Shown here: positions 43,681-55,193 of the stretch, in pieces
Layout of the letters: the number at the start of each line of letters is the position of its first letter
Position numbering within the stretch: the stretch's first letter is position 1
NCBI GenBank assembly: GCA_938041955.1
Contig: CALISD010000025.1
Coordinates: 1-64,000, forward strand
Source of the DNA: an uncultured Granulosicoccaceae bacterium
Lineage (GTDB): Bacteria > Pseudomonadota > Gammaproteobacteria > Granulosicoccales > Granulosicoccaceae
DNA length: 64,000 nt
Direction: 5' to 3'
Translations under genes and position numbers: made by a program
Notes under the pieces: model-generated
What the model was told of the DNA's origin: nothing
The model's database searches: none
The model's input: only the letters and a program-made list of their open reading frames with translations

Positions 43681-45651
43681 TTACGCGCTCTCTCGCAATT
43701 CGGAAGCCCCATAAATTTCCATTTCTTCAATTCGGACAGTGGCTGATATTTCACCACGCCGACCATCTTCAAACACTACTTCGGTACTGATGAAGCGCTC
43801 AGACGAACCGTCGTATAGGCCTTCGATTAACGGGATATAGCGCTCTGCTATAAACGAGCGTCGAACTTTTTGCGTTCGAGTTAACTCACCGTCATCAGCG
43901 TCAAGTTCTTTGTGCAGAACCAGAAATCGTTTTATTTGCGCACCAGCCATTCGCGGCTCTTCACTCAAGTCTCTATTCACCTGATCTACGTGTTCACGGA
44001 TCATGGCATAGACCTGCGGATGACTGGAGAGTTCCTGGTATGACGCGTAGGCGATATTATTACGCTCAGCCCAGTTACTTACTGAGGTGAGGTCAATATT
44101 GATCATCACCGTGGCGTAGTCACGCTGATCACCAAATGCCACCACCTCCTGGATACTGGGAAAGAATTTTAATTTATTCTCTATGTACTTAGGCGGAAAC
44201 ATACTGCCATCCAACAACTTACCCACATCTTTAGCACGATCAATAATGTGAAGATGACCGTCATCATCAATAAAACCGGCATCACCAGTATGTACCCAGC
44301 CGTCTGCTGTTTTAGTTGAACTGGTGGCTTCCTCATTCTTGTAATAGCCCATAAACACACCCGGCGACCTATACAGTACTTCGCCATCGTCCGCCAGCAA
44401 CAGCTCTACATCAATAGACGGCTTGCCTACAGTGTCTGGATAAATCTCACCATCAGGTTGCGCTGTGATGTAGACACTGGCTTCCGTTTGCCCGTACAGC
44501 TGCTTAAGATTGATACCAAGAGAGCGATAAAAACTGAAAATCTCCGGACCAATGGCTTCCCCTGCGGTATACCCGACCTTGATACGGCTCATACCCAGTT
44601 GGTTTCTCAGAGGCCCATAGATAAATAGATTGCCCAGCGTGTACTTGATTTTATCGACCAGATCTACTGATTGACCGTTGAGTATTTTTTCACCACAACG
44701 CTCCGCAACGGCCATATAGTATTTATACATTGCCTTTTTTACTTTACCCGCATCTTCCATGCGAACGGTAATAGTGGTGAGCAACGATTCGAAGACTCTT
44801 GGCGGTGCAAAGAAATAAGTTGGCGCGATTTCGCGGCGATCAATGTCGATGGTCTCGCCACTCTCAGGACAACACACGCAGTATCCCGCTGTTAAAAACT
44901 GCCCGTAGGAAAATACGTGGTCCCCTACCCATGCAAGTGGTAGGTACGCAATGATCTCTTCGGTGTGATCAAGCTTGTCAAATGCATTGCCGTTAAGAGA
45001 GGAAAGCAACAGATTATCGTACGACAACATCACTCCCTTAGGACGTCCAGTGGTTCCTGATGTGTACAACATCACACACAGCTCGTTGCCCTGGCCTGCT
45101 TCAATGCCCTGCAACCATTGCGTCGCCAGTTCAGCGTTGTCCGCCAATGCGGCTCTGCCTTGTTCCTGAAGGCCGGCTATTGAATGAAGTTTGTCGTGAC
45201 TGTATTCACGAAGGCCGCGGTGTTCGTCATACAAAAGATGCTGTAGCGCTGGCAGTCGGTCTGTCATAGACAGGACCTTGTCGACCTGCTCTTGGTCTTG
45301 GCAGACGGCAAACTGAACATCTGCGTGCTCGAGCACAAACTCCATTTCTTCCGCAACAGATTCTGCATACACCGGCACAGGTACCGCACCGAGTGCTTGC
45401 GCCGCCGCAAAGGTCCAATACAACCTGGGTCGGTTGCTGCCAACTATGGCGACTTTGTCCCCGGCTTTTACTCCAATGAGTTGCAAGCCAATGGAATAGG
45501 CACGTATTTCTTCAAACAATTCAGCCCAGGTCCAAGACTGCCAAACGCCGTAGTTTTTATGCCGCATTGCTGCGCGCGATGCATACACATCTGAGTTTCT
45601 AACCAGATACTTTGGAAAAGTATCGATCGAGGATTCCGGGCTACTCTGCAT
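43681..45651 (-). CDS. AMP-forming long-chain-type acyl-CoA synthetase
   Basis: Encodes 656 residues, the size of the FadD15/long-chain-fatty-acid--CoA ligase type (AMP-binding, COG1022). Features are ELCVMLYTSGTTGRPKGVMLSYDNLL (ATP loop), KQLYGQTEASVYIT, VGKPSIDVELLLADDGEVLYRSPGVFMGYYKN, and GWVHTGDAGFIDDDGHLHIIDRAKDVGKLLDGSMFPPKYIENKLK. An insert around residues 300-345 is shared by eukaryotic-type long-chain ligases. It has no signal peptide and should act at the membrane face. It heads the leftward island, with its promoter in the 289-base spacer upstream, and probably activates the acid that the transporter imports. Confidence 0.92.
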   Translation of the reverse strand: MQSSPESSIDTFPKYLVRNSDVYASRAAMRHKNYGVWQSWTWAELFEEIRAYSIGLQLIGVKAGDKVAIVGSNRPRLYWTFAAAQALGAVPVPVYAESVAEEMEFVLEHADVQFAVCQDQEQVDKVLSMTDRLPALQHLLYDEHRGLREYSHDKLHSIAGLQEQGRAALADNAELATQWLQGIEAGQGNELCVMLYTSGTTGRPKGVMLSYDNLLLSSLNGNAFDKLDHTEEIIAYLPLAWVGDHVFSYGQFLTAGYCVCCPESGETIDIDRREIAPTYFFAPPRVFESLLTTITVRMEDAGKVKKAMYKYYMAVAERCGEKILNGQSVDLVDKIKYTLGNLFIYGPLRNQLGMSRIKVGYTAGEAIGPEIFSFYRSLGINLKQLYGQTEASVYITAQPDGEIYPDTVGKPSIDVELLLADDGEVLYRSPGVFMGYYKNEEATSSTKTADGWVHTGDAGFIDDDGHLHIIDRAKDVGKLLDGSMFPPKYIENKLKFFPSIQEVVAFGDQRDYATVMINIDLTSVSNWAERNNIAYASYQELSSHPQVYAMIREHVDQVNRDLSEEPRMAGAQIKRFLVLHKELDADDGELTRTQKVRRSFIAERYIPLIEGLYDGSSERFISTEVVFEDGRRGEISATVRIEEMEIYGASELRESA

Positions 45652-45940
45652 AATTTGTGTGATTGCCTACGACCATGTCATTGCTGAACGCGGTGCCTTT
45701 ACTAAGTACCACAACATTAGAACACTTATGCCTCCAGAACCCAACTCGTTTAAAAGTCTATATTGCTGCGTGCATAAGGGTCAAGCCCTCAATAACTTAC
45801 CCAGACACGACAGCCTCTACGCACGAACCAAGGCATTTGATTTATTCAGGCAGAGATATCATTCGGCTGACCAGCACAGGCAAGCCAGAAAGACTATGTT
45901 TTGAGATCGAAATCTTAAGCAGGCGATATTTAAAACTGCA

Positions 45941-47281
<1,341 letters not shown>

Positions 47282-47465
47282 TTATTACCCAGGAGCTTGC
47301 GCGGCGGAACCTCGGCACCTGCGAACGCTCCCGGACAGTGCGTTTGTGTCGATCATTTTCGTTACGCATGAATCACTCAGCGCATTAAAATGATCGTAAA
47401 AACACACCTCGCCACGGCACACTTTCGATGCGCAGACTTCTACCACGCAGTCTCGCGGACCAGCA

Positions 47466-47849
47466 TTATCTAAAGCGCGTGGCAAACGCCGTCGCCACCA
47501 CCAGCCCCAGGGCAACGGCCAACAGACTCAAAACTACATTTGAAACAACATTAACGGCAGCCGCTTTCATCTGGCCGGATTGCCATAACTGCATCGTCTC
47601 AAGAGAGAACGCGGAGAAAGTGGTGAAAGCGCCGAGAAGGCCGGTTTGGAAAAACAAACGGGCTTCCGGCACCAGCTTGTCGTCAATCAGCAGGCTGGCC
47701 GCGAGCAGGCCGATCAAAAACGACCCGAACACGTTGACCGCGAGTGTCGCCAGCGGAAACTGCAGAGCGGAACCGGCCAATAGCCTCGAAACACCGAAGC
47801 GCATCACTGCCCCGCAAGCGCCACCCAATGCGACCCAGAGAAATGCCAC
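47466..47849 (-). CDS. crcB: Fluoride exporter CrcB/Fluc
   Basis: Encodes 127 residues with four membrane helices, as expected for a dual-topology Fluc channel subunit. Family motifs are GGACGAVMRFGVSR (helix 1 exit), LAVNVFGSFLIGLLAA (the pore Asn and GSF), and GLLGAFTTFSAFSLETM (the sodium-binding break in helix 3; usual TTFSTF varies only at one residue). It forms an inner-membrane dimer that lets fluoride leak out. No fluoride riboswitch signature was seen upstream. It is on the same strand as serS. Confidence 0.94.
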   Translation of the reverse strand: MAFLWVALGGACGAVMRFGVSRLLAGSALQFPLATLAVNVFGSFLIGLLAASLLIDDKLVPEARLFFQTGLLGAFTTFSAFSLETMQLWQSGQMKAAAVNVVSNVVLSLLAVALGLVVATAFATRFR

Positions 47850-47946
47850 AGACTAAGCCCGCCTCGTTAAATTACTGGAATCGCAGGCACGACTGAAAAA
47901 GGCATGGTCGATGCTTACATATGCGGATCTTCGAGAGGCAGGCATT

Positions 47947-48549
47947 ATGAAATTACTCGCGCGTTTACCGGTAATTGCTGTTCCAATTCTGATGGCACTT
48001 TTGCACAGCTCCGGCGCGAATGCCAACAACCTGTATCAATGGACAGGATCAGATGGCACGCCAACCTACTCACCCGACCCACCACCCAAAGGCGTTCCGT
48101 TTACCATGGTCGGGCCTGATCTGAAGCCCATACAAAGTCAGGCCCAAAGCGCGCCAACCGATCAACAAACACCACAGGCAACCGCTGGATCTCAAAATCC
48201 GATGGTGACGACTCGCAAAAGTAATCTTGTGATGACACCCGACCCCTCGTCAGGTACGGAAGCTCCCAACTCAGTAGCCAAACCTAAGCCCAGCTGGAAA
48301 CCAGTCAAGTATGCAGACGATCCGAATCCGGATGACGCAGGGCCTGTCTTTAAAAACAAAACGGTCACCGCAGCGAGTATCAGTCCTCCAGTGAATAGAA
48401 TCACAGGTGAGTGTTTGACGATTAAACAGAGACAATTGGTTCTGGAAAGCCAGTTTGCCAACGCGCAAACCGCAACAGAAATGGACCAGGCGGTACTTCG
48501 ACTCAGCGCCTTTCAAAAACAGAACAAAGGACAATGCGGGATCAGGTAG
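47947..48549 (+). CDS. DUF4124-domain secreted protein
   Basis: The ATG at 47947 with AGGCAG upstream gives 200 residues; a frame from 47911 would precede the signal peptide. The signal peptide (LPVIAVPILMALLHSSGANAN) is followed by NLYQWTGSDGTPTYSPDPPPKG, the DUF4124 domain, common in Gammaproteobacteria and of unknown function. The middle is a low-complexity Pro/Gln/Ser/Thr linker. A short C-terminal helical region (about 155-195) includes ECLTIKQRQLVLESQFANAQTATEMDQAVLRLSAF with two cysteines. It is probably periplasmic. It has no strand partner. Confidence 0.82.
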   Translation: MKLLARLPVIAVPILMALLHSSGANANNLYQWTGSDGTPTYSPDPPPKGVPFTMVGPDLKPIQSQAQSAPTDQQTPQATAGSQNPMVTTRKSNLVMTPDPSSGTEAPNSVAKPKPSWKPVKYADDPNPDDAGPVFKNKTVTAASISPPVNRITGECLTIKQRQLVLESQFANAQTATEMDQAVLRLSAFQKQNKGQCGIR

Positions 48550-48606
48550 AAAATAACACCATCACGCTTGCGCACGCTCTGCCTGGAGTTGCGCCAGGTA
48601 AGTTCG

Positions 48607-49020
48607 TTACCGAGCTGAATCAGAGCTTTCAGGCAACTCAAAGTGATGACCGCGAAAGTGCAGATAACGCAGCCATTTGTACAAAAAGCGATTTAAGCGC
48701 CAGGAATTATCCAGACCACGCGTTTTACGCTCGACGTGTTGTTGGCCGTGAATGAGTCCGCTGACCACCTCCGCCGTTCTGGCATCGTGATACACCCTGA
48801 GCATCAGGTCCGGCTCAGCCGACGCACGAGACGAGCGACCATTGGCGGATACAAACCGGTAGGTTAGTCGGAGAGTCGTTGTATACGGGCTTTTCTCTAT
48901 CACTTGCATGTAGAGGGGCAAGCACCCAGGCACTTTGGAGACATCCGTACTGATCTCAGCCCGTTTTAGATCAGGTATCAGTAACCTGAGCTGCAGGTAG
49001 TTTTGCTCATAGAGCTCCAT
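48607..49020 (-). CDS. DUF1249 (YqiB-like) protein
   Basis: The ATG at 49020 gives 137 residues. The start is uncertain because no good ribosome-binding site lies upstream. The family pattern of E. coli YqiB is clear: MELYEQNYLQLRLLIPDL, PYTTTLRLTY, DLMLRVYHDARTAEV, and NRFLYKWLRYLHFRGH. The protein is cytosolic and its function is unknown; in enterobacteria it lies in the tolC-parE region. Here its neighbours are infA, divergent 293 bases away, and a DUF4124 gene. Confidence 0.85.
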   Translation of the reverse strand: MELYEQNYLQLRLLIPDLKRAEISTDVSKVPGCLPLYMQVIEKSPYTTTLRLTYRFVSANGRSSRASAEPDLMLRVYHDARTAEVVSGLIHGQQHVERKTRGLDNSWRLNRFLYKWLRYLHFRGHHFELPESSDSAR

Positions 49021-49312
49021 CAGGTTGCAGAAGCGCCCTGAAGTTCTAGTTTTTTGCTGTACTGGACAATACATAGACCGATGCAATATACCGATGAAAA
49101 TCACGCTTATTGTAGGGCATATCGAGCATGAAAAGCCCGACTTTGCGCAACTTGGGGGTCTTTCAAAGGATAAATGCGACAAATTGTTTCAAAATTGCCA
49201 TTAACCCTTTAGAATTGCACAAATGGCCCATAAGTTGACTTAGAGCGTGGGCAGGTCAACCAGGGTTTTCCTGGTCCTGAACACACACTGTAAATGTTTA
49301 AGAAGCGAGTGA

Positions 49313-49531
49313 ATGGCGAAAGAAGAAGCAATTGAAATGGAAGGCACTGTGGTTGACACACTGCCCAACACTATGTTCCGGGTGGAGCTTGAAAACGGTC
49401 ATGTTGTGACTGCACATATTTCAGGCAAGATGCGTAAGCACTACATCCGGATCCTGACTGGAGACAAGGTAACGGTAGAAATGACTCCGTACGACCTCTC
49501 TAAAGGTCGCATCACCTATCGAAGTCGATAA
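49313..49531 (+). CDS. infA: Translation initiation factor IF-1
   Basis: Encodes 72 residues, exactly the bacterial IF-1 length. The OB-fold sequence is unmistakable: [66 protein letters not shown]. It binds the 30S A site and helps IF-2 and IF-3 during initiation. It ends before a strong terminator (49553-49583). Head-to-head with the DUF1249 gene and tail-to-tail with clpA, as in many Gammaproteobacteria. Confidence 0.98.
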   Translation: MAKEEAIEMEGTVVDTLPNTMFRVELENGHVVTAHISGKMRKHYIRILTGDKVTVEMTPYDLSKGRITYRSR

Positions 49532-49552
49532 CAGAATTCATTGATAGAAATG

Positions 49553-49583
49553 AAAAAGGCACGCTAAACAGCGTGCCTTTTTT
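49553..49583. terminator. Rho-independent terminator, bidirectional
   Basis: The stem GGCACGCT / AGCGTGCC with an AAAC loop is flanked by five A and six T residues. It therefore works for infA on the plus strand and clpA on the minus strand. Confidence 0.93.
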
Positions 49584-49654
49584 GTGTGTGCGCAATGTTT
49601 GCTTAACGCCAATTGCAGCACCAACGACTTACGCAAGCCGTAGGTTAAGACTAC

Positions 49655-51916
49655 CTAAACGGTAGCCTCGGCATTTTCAATCTCAAACGTTAACTCGCCA
49701 AACTCATCAAGTAACACCTTCACTGTTCCACCGCTGGACAGCGTACCGAACAGGATCTCATCAGCCAGTGGCTTTTTGATGTTTTCGCGAATGATCCGAC
49801 TCATTGGTCGAGCACCCATTTTCGCATCAAAGCCATTCTCAGCTAACCAGCCTTTGGCAGCGTCAGTCACATCGATAGCCACGTTCTTTTCGTTTAGCTG
49901 CGCTTCAAGTTCAAACAGGAACTTATCAACAACACTCAAGATAGTGGTTCTGTCCAATGGAGCGAATTGCACAATCGCATCCAGACGGTTTCTGAATTCA
50001 GGTGTGAAGAACTTGTTAATCGCTTCCATTCCATCACTCGCATGATCTTGCACAGTGAAACCAAGGCTTGGACGACTAATGGACTCAGCTCCGGCATTGG
50101 TGGTCATGACCACGATCACGTTGCGAAAGTCTGCCTTGCGACCGTTGTTGTCAGTCAGCGTTCCGTGATCCATCACCTGCAGCAGCAAGTTGAAAACGTC
50201 AGGGTGCGCTTTTTCGATTTCATCTAATAACAGTACACAGTGAGGGTTCTGTATGACGGTATCAGTCAGCAAACCACCCTGGTCGTAACCTACGTAACCT
50301 GGAGGTGCACCAATTAACCTTGAAACCGTATGGCGCTCCATGTACTCAGACATATCAAAGCGCATGAACTCAATGCCCATTACTTTGGCAAGCTGCTTAG
50401 TCACTTCTGTTTTGCCCACACCGGTAGGACCCGCAAGCAGGAAACTTCCAATTGGACGATCTTCAGGACCAAGACCGGAGCGTGACATCTTGATAGCAGA
50501 GGCCAGTTGTTCGATCGCAGGATCCTGACCGAACACCAACATCCCCAGATCACGGCTTAGCGTCTTAAGAATTTCCATATCAGTGGAAGAGACACTTTTC
50601 TCAGGGATACGCGCTATTTTCGCAATGATTGATTCGATGTCTTTAACACCAATCGCTTTTTTCGATTGCTTTGGATTCAAGCGACGGCTTGCACCCGCTT
50701 CGTCAATAATGTCTATTGCTTTGTCTGGCAGAAATCGATCGTTTACGTAGCGATCAGATAACTCCGCAGCCGCTTTCAGCGCGTTGCTTGAATACTTCAC
50801 ATCATGGAAGGTTTCAAAGTTACTCTTAAGACCCTTCAGAATTTCAACTGTCTCAGATACCGATGGCTCAGTGACATCTACTTTCTGGAAGCGTCTTGAC
50901 AGCGCTCGATCCTTTTCAAAAATACCGCGATATTCTTGATAGGTGGTTGAACCGATACACTTAAGTTCACCCGTCGCCAGCATTGGCTTAATCAGGTTAG
51001 AGGCATCCATCACCCCGCCGGAAGCTGCACCAGCACCGATGATCGTATGGATCTCGTCAATAAACAGTATCGCGCCCTCTTCAGCTTGAAGCTGCGCAAG
51101 AATTGCTTTCAGTCGTTTTTCAAAATCACCGCGATACTTCGTACCGGCAACCAGCGCACCAAGATCAAGTGAGTAGATCGTGCTGCCAAGCAGTACTTCA
51201 GGCAGATCACCTTCGACAATCTTCAGAGCCAGACCTTCAGCAATGGCGGTTTTACCTACGCCTGCCTCACCGACAAGCAAAGGGTTATTTTTTCTACGGC
51301 GACATAAGATTTGAGCTGAGCGCTCAACTTCTTTGTCACGACCAATCAGTGGGTCGATTTTGCCTTCTTTGGCTTTATTGTTCAGATTGGTGGCGTATTT
51401 GTCGAGCGGCGAAGCTTCGGCCTCACCCTCCTCCATACCGGCCTCGCTGGACAGATCTTCCAGATCACCTTTCTCATCATCCGATATTTTCGAAATACCG
51501 TGTGAGATGTAGTTCACCACGTCAAGACGGGTGACATTTTGTTTGTTCAGCAGATAAACAGTGTGCGAGTCTTGCTCACCGAAGATAGCTACAAGTACAT
51601 TCGCACCGGTAACTTCTTTCTTGCCTGATGACTGCACGTGAAATACAGCACGCTGTAACACACGCTGGAAACCAAGCGTCGGCTGAGTTTCGCGATTATC
51701 TGAGTCATCAAGCAGCGGTGTGTTTTCATCAATGAATTCAACTAATTCATCGCGAAGCGATTCTAACTCACCACCACAAGACCGAAGTACCTGGGCAGCA
51801 GTTGGGTTGTCCAGCAATGCCAATAGCAAGTGCTCAACCGTCATAAATTCATAACGTTTCTCGCGAGCTTCTTTGAACGCATTATTTAACGTGAACTCGA
51901 GTTCTTTGCTCAGCAT
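49655..51916 (-). CDS. clpA: ATP-dependent Clp protease ATP-binding subunit ClpA
   Basis: Encodes 753 residues, the ClpA length. The N-domain ([36 protein letters not shown]) includes the adaptor site. The first AAA module has Walker [14 protein letters not shown] and Walker [15 protein letters not shown], and the second has [13 protein letters not shown] and [13 protein letters not shown], followed by the sensor and arginine finger ([15 protein letters not shown]). No ClpB middle domain is present. The hexamer unfolds substrates for ClpP. It lies directly downstream of clpS, which encodes its adaptor, and ends at the bidirectional terminator. Confidence 0.98.
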   Translation of the reverse strand: MLSKELEFTLNNAFKEAREKRYEFMTVEHLLLALLDNPTAAQVLRSCGGELESLRDELVEFIDENTPLLDDSDNRETQPTLGFQRVLQRAVFHVQSSGKKEVTGANVLVAIFGEQDSHTVYLLNKQNVTRLDVVNYISHGISKISDDEKGDLEDLSSEAGMEEGEAEASPLDKYATNLNNKAKEGKIDPLIGRDKEVERSAQILCRRRKNNPLLVGEAGVGKTAIAEGLALKIVEGDLPEVLLGSTIYSLDLGALVAGTKYRGDFEKRLKAILAQLQAEEGAILFIDEIHTIIGAGAASGGVMDASNLIKPMLATGELKCIGSTTYQEYRGIFEKDRALSRRFQKVDVTEPSVSETVEILKGLKSNFETFHDVKYSSNALKAAAELSDRYVNDRFLPDKAIDIIDEAGASRRLNPKQSKKAIGVKDIESIIAKIARIPEKSVSSTDMEILKTLSRDLGMLVFGQDPAIEQLASAIKMSRSGLGPEDRPIGSFLLAGPTGVGKTEVTKQLAKVMGIEFMRFDMSEYMERHTVSRLIGAPPGYVGYDQGGLLTDTVIQNPHCVLLLDEIEKAHPDVFNLLLQVMDHGTLTDNNGRKADFRNVIVVMTTNAGAESISRPSLGFTVQDHASDGMEAINKFFTPEFRNRLDAIVQFAPLDRTTILSVVDKFLFELEAQLNEKNVAIDVTDAAKGWLAENGFDAKMGARPMSRIIRENIKKPLADEILFGTLSSGGTVKVLLDEFGELTFEIENAEATV

Positions 51917-51972
51917 CTCACGATTCTCTCTATATAATTATTTATTGTTTTAATCTTCATCTTTAGCTGAAA

Positions 51973-52290
51973 CTACGCCTCTTCCATATCACACATTAAA
52001 GGATGCTGATTGTCACGTGAAAACTGGTTCACATGGACAACTTTTGTTTCAGCCAACTCACGAGTGAATACCCCACAAACACCCTTTCCCCGGCTATGCA
52101 CATGTAGCATGACTTGCGTCGCTTTCTCACGGTCCATACTAAAGAAACTCTCAAGTACCTTCACAACGAACTCCATGGGTGTGTAGTCGTCATTAAGTAT
52201 CACCACTTTATACATCGGTGGCTTCTTAAGCATGGGCTTAGCAACTTCAACTGCTGTTCCCGTATCTTCGGAATACTGTTTATCAGTCAT
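51973..52290 (-). CDS. clpS: ClpS adaptor protein
   Basis: Encodes 105 residues. The signature [24 protein letters not shown] and [21 protein letters not shown] is classic ClpS, with the residues that grip N-degron side chains (Asn/Asp in NDDYTP, and VMLHVHSRG). It delivers N-end-rule substrates to ClpA and modulates its choice of cargo. The gene is 56 bases upstream of clpA and forms an operon with it. Confidence 0.97.
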   Translation of the reverse strand: MTDKQYSEDTGTAVEVAKPMLKKPPMYKVVILNDDYTPMEFVVKVLESFFSMDREKATQVMLHVHSRGKGVCGVFTRELAETKVVHVNQFSRDNQHPLMCDMEEA

Positions 52291-52442
52291 AAACCTACGT
52301 TAATTCTTTCGACATTATTAAATACATCTTGATAGCTCTTCAGCGTACATGGTAACGCTCTAAAGCCCATTCTACTTGGTATATTATTGATATTGCAGGT
52401 ATTGATGTATATTAACACCCGCAATTTCCCAGAATAAATTAT

Positions 52443-52477
52443 GGTGTCTGTGACTCAGGTTTCAACCTGCAGACACC
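52443..52477 (-). terminator. Hairpin downstream of the fadE gene
   Basis: The outer stem GGTGTCTG / CAGACACC and the inner stem CAGGT / ACCTG (TTCA loop) are separated by a five-base bulge. The hairpin lies about 40 bases past the fadE stop codon in the transcript direction. No strong uridine tract follows. Confidence 0.5.
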
Positions 52478-52518
52478 AACAAAAGTGCTAAATGAAGTTA
52501 ACCGGGCTTAACTGTCTG

Positions 52519-54987
52519 TCAGCTTGCTGCAGATAGACCTTCTTTGATACCCGTTGCACTGACACCCGATTGCAGAAAGTCGCCAGGAAAATCATCTACC
52601 ATAATCACTTTTCTGGTTGCGACCGCCGAATCCTGCAGGACCTTAGCATCAGCTGGGCTCAACTCTCCTGTTTCCATTAACTTGGCTACCCAGGCAGAAT
52701 AATCAAGATCGTAAGGTTGCTTTATGCCTTTATCCTTTAACGATTTTTCGATTGGATCCGCTGCAATTGAGAGCTTCATCGCAACTTCAAGACAGCCCGT
52801 TACATCGTCTGGATCAGTGCTGATATACAGCGCATCAGTCAAACGATCACGAGCCTCGCCGGGTGTCAGCAGCAATTCCGCTACTTGTCTTCCGAGTCTG
52901 TCATTTGGCGTGCGGAAGCGACGACCGAGTGGAAAGATCACCCCCCGCAAGATCACTCCGACCCAGGCACTTGGAAAATTCCGAAGTATTTGATCGAGTG
53001 CCACCTGCGTCTGGAAGATGCAATATCGCGCGCTCCACTCTACTAGAGGCCAGTCAGCTTCCGGGCGACCATCATCTTCATAGCGCTTTAAAACCGCTGA
53101 TGCCATATACATATAGATAAGCCCATCAGCGAATCGACCGGACAGCTTTTCCTTACGCTTCAACTCACCACCCAAAAACAGCAGGGTAAAGTCGGCAAGA
53201 AAGGAATAGCCGGCACTCATGCGAGCTAATCGCCTGTAGTATTTGGCAGGTTTGCCCTTAACCGGAGACTTCGCCAGTCTACCGCGGGTCAAACCATGGA
53301 ACATGGCTTGCGCGCCACTACTGATGGCGTAGGCAATATGGCCAGTCAATGCGGAGTCAAACGCATCAATGGCTTCATCTTTGTCTTCAATTGCAGCCGC
53401 TTCAATCTCGGCCACCAAATGAGGATGGCAGCGCATCGCCCCCTGACCGAATACGATCATGCTGCGGGTCAAAATGTTAGCTCCTTCCACTGTGATCCCT
53501 ACCGGCACTCCCTGATAGGCACGCGCCAGATAATTGCTCGGGCCCATACAGATTGCCTTGCCACCATGAATGTCCATCGCATCGTTCATGACAACACGCA
53601 TATGCTCAGTATTGAAATACTTAAGAATGCCGCTGACCACTGAGGGCTTTTCACCATTATCGAGTGCTGCACAGGTTAGCCTTCGGCCAGAGTCCATCAG
53701 ATAGGTCAGGCCACCAATACGGGCCAAGGCTTCCTCAACCCCTTCGAATTTGCCAATCGGGATGTTGAATTGCTTTCTAACACGCGCGTAGGCACCAGTG
53801 AAGCGCGACGCCGCCATGCCGGCTGCAGCACCGGATGATGGCAATGAGATGCCGCGGCCCACTGACAGGGATTCCATCAACATACGCCATCCTTTACCGA
53901 CGTTGTCCTGGCCGCCAATGATCCACTCCATAGGGACGAACACATCTTTACCGCTGTTCGGGCCGTTCATGAAAGCCTGATTTAAAGGAAAGTGTCTGCG
54001 ACCAATAGTGACACCATCTGTATCCGTCGGAATCAACGCGCAGGTGATACCCAGATCTTCTTCACCGCCTAGCAGGCCGTCCGGGTCATAGGCCTTAAAA
54101 GCCAGACCCAGTATGGTCGCAACCGGGCCCAAGGTGATATATCGCTTTTCCCAGTTACAGCGTAAGCCCAGTGTCTCAACGCCATTAAACATTTGCTTGC
54201 ACACGATACCGTTGTCCGGCATTGCAGCAGCATCAGAGCCTGAGGTCGGGCCGGTAAGCGCGAAACAGGGGATTTCTTCCCCTATCGCCAGGCGCGGCAG
54301 AAAATGCTTGCGTTGCTCATCTGTACCGTAGTGAAGTAATAACTCGGCGGGTCCGAGCGAGTTAGGCACCATCACAGTAGACCCGGCAGTCACGCTGCGG
54401 GCAGAGATCCGGGTGACTATCGCCGAATGCCCAAAAGCACTGAACCCCAGACCACCAAATTCCTCTGGTATGACCATGCCGAAGAACTTGTTCTTTTTGA
54501 TGAAGGCCCAGATTTCCGGCGGCAGATCATTGTGCTCATACGTGATTTCCCAGTCATCAAGCATCGCACACAGCTCGTTGGTTGGACCGTCCAGAAATGC
54601 CTGTTCTTTGGCGTTCAGTTTGGCCACCGGCGTTGACATCAACTTTGACCAGTCAGGGTTGCCTCTGAAGAGTTCAGATTCCCACCACACGGTGCCCGCT
54701 TCAATAGCGTCGCGCTCGGTTTGTGACATCGGGGGCAGCACCGCGCGCACATATTTGAGCAAAGGGCCGGTGAGCACCTTTTTACGGATATTCGTAACAT
54801 TTAACAGCACTGCTGCGGCGATAAAAATTAAACCGATAATAATTGTCGCTATGGTGCCAAGGCCGGTCAGAATAAAGCCCAGAATTGCAGCACCCAATAC
54901 GATGGTGATCGACAACAGGGTCTGCGGGAAGTTAGCCAGTACAAACGTGGCTGCGAGAATAATCAGTAGCCAGATTAAGAAGGTCAT
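52519..54987 (-). CDS. fadE: Acyl-CoA dehydrogenase, FadE type
   Basis: Encodes 822 residues, close to FadE of E. coli (814). Two N-terminal membrane segments (LLIILAATFVLANFPQTLLSITIVL and GTIATIIIGLIFIAAAVLL) anchor it at the inner membrane. The acyl-CoA dehydrogenase core shows FGMVIPEEFGGLGFSAFGHS, FALTGPTSGSDAAAMPD, RFTGAYARVRKQFNIPIGKFEGVEEALARIGGL, and IHGGKAICMGPSNYLARAYQ. The FadE-specific C-terminal region (about 600-822) is present. It catalyses the first step of fatty-acid beta-oxidation, making the trans-2-enoyl-CoA. It is monocistronic, divergent from folE. Confidence 0.95.
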   Translation of the reverse strand: MTFLIWLLIILAATFVLANFPQTLLSITIVLGAAILGFILTGLGTIATIIIGLIFIAAAVLLNVTNIRKKVLTGPLLKYVRAVLPPMSQTERDAIEAGTVWWESELFRGNPDWSKLMSTPVAKLNAKEQAFLDGPTNELCAMLDDWEITYEHNDLPPEIWAFIKKNKFFGMVIPEEFGGLGFSAFGHSAIVTRISARSVTAGSTVMVPNSLGPAELLLHYGTDEQRKHFLPRLAIGEEIPCFALTGPTSGSDAAAMPDNGIVCKQMFNGVETLGLRCNWEKRYITLGPVATILGLAFKAYDPDGLLGGEEDLGITCALIPTDTDGVTIGRRHFPLNQAFMNGPNSGKDVFVPMEWIIGGQDNVGKGWRMLMESLSVGRGISLPSSGAAAGMAASRFTGAYARVRKQFNIPIGKFEGVEEALARIGGLTYLMDSGRRLTCAALDNGEKPSVVSGILKYFNTEHMRVVMNDAMDIHGGKAICMGPSNYLARAYQGVPVGITVEGANILTRSMIVFGQGAMRCHPHLVAEIEAAAIEDKDEAIDAFDSALTGHIAYAISSGAQAMFHGLTRGRLAKSPVKGKPAKYYRRLARMSAGYSFLADFTLLFLGGELKRKEKLSGRFADGLIYMYMASAVLKRYEDDGRPEADWPLVEWSARYCIFQTQVALDQILRNFPSAWVGVILRGVIFPLGRRFRTPNDRLGRQVAELLLTPGEARDRLTDALYISTDPDDVTGCLEVAMKLSIAADPIEKSLKDKGIKQPYDLDYSAWVAKLMETGELSPADAKVLQDSAVATRKVIMVDDFPGDFLQSGVSATGIKEGLSAAS

Positions 54988-55145
54988 AAGGTTTTCCGTT
55001 GTGTATGCTCTGATTTTAGCTGCTGTTCAGCAAACAGGCGGCATTTAAGACCGACAGGTAACACTAAAATTCATAAATTGAATCAATCAGCACCTTAAAG
55101 CACAATGATCGCCAATCGACGGCGCAATTACGGATGTTCTCATTG

Positions 55146-55175
55146 TTGACAATTTCGGCGCTAAATCTCGCTAAT
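55146..55175 (+). promoter_or_regulatory. Promoter-like boxes before folE
   Basis: TTGACA (55146-55151) is followed at 18 bases by GCTAAT (55170-55175), a weaker -10, about 20 bases before the folE ATG. The -35 is a perfect consensus; the -10 is only approximate. Confidence 0.4.
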
Positions 55176-55193
55176 TACTCGAACTAAAGACGT

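Noticed and set aside
47850-47946. Fluoride riboswitch upstream of crcB
   Set aside because: The conserved crcB-motif segments were not found in the leader on the minus strand.
54413-55048. 211-residue antisense frame over the fadE 5' end
   Set aside because: It lies opposite the membrane segments of fadE and has no independent support.
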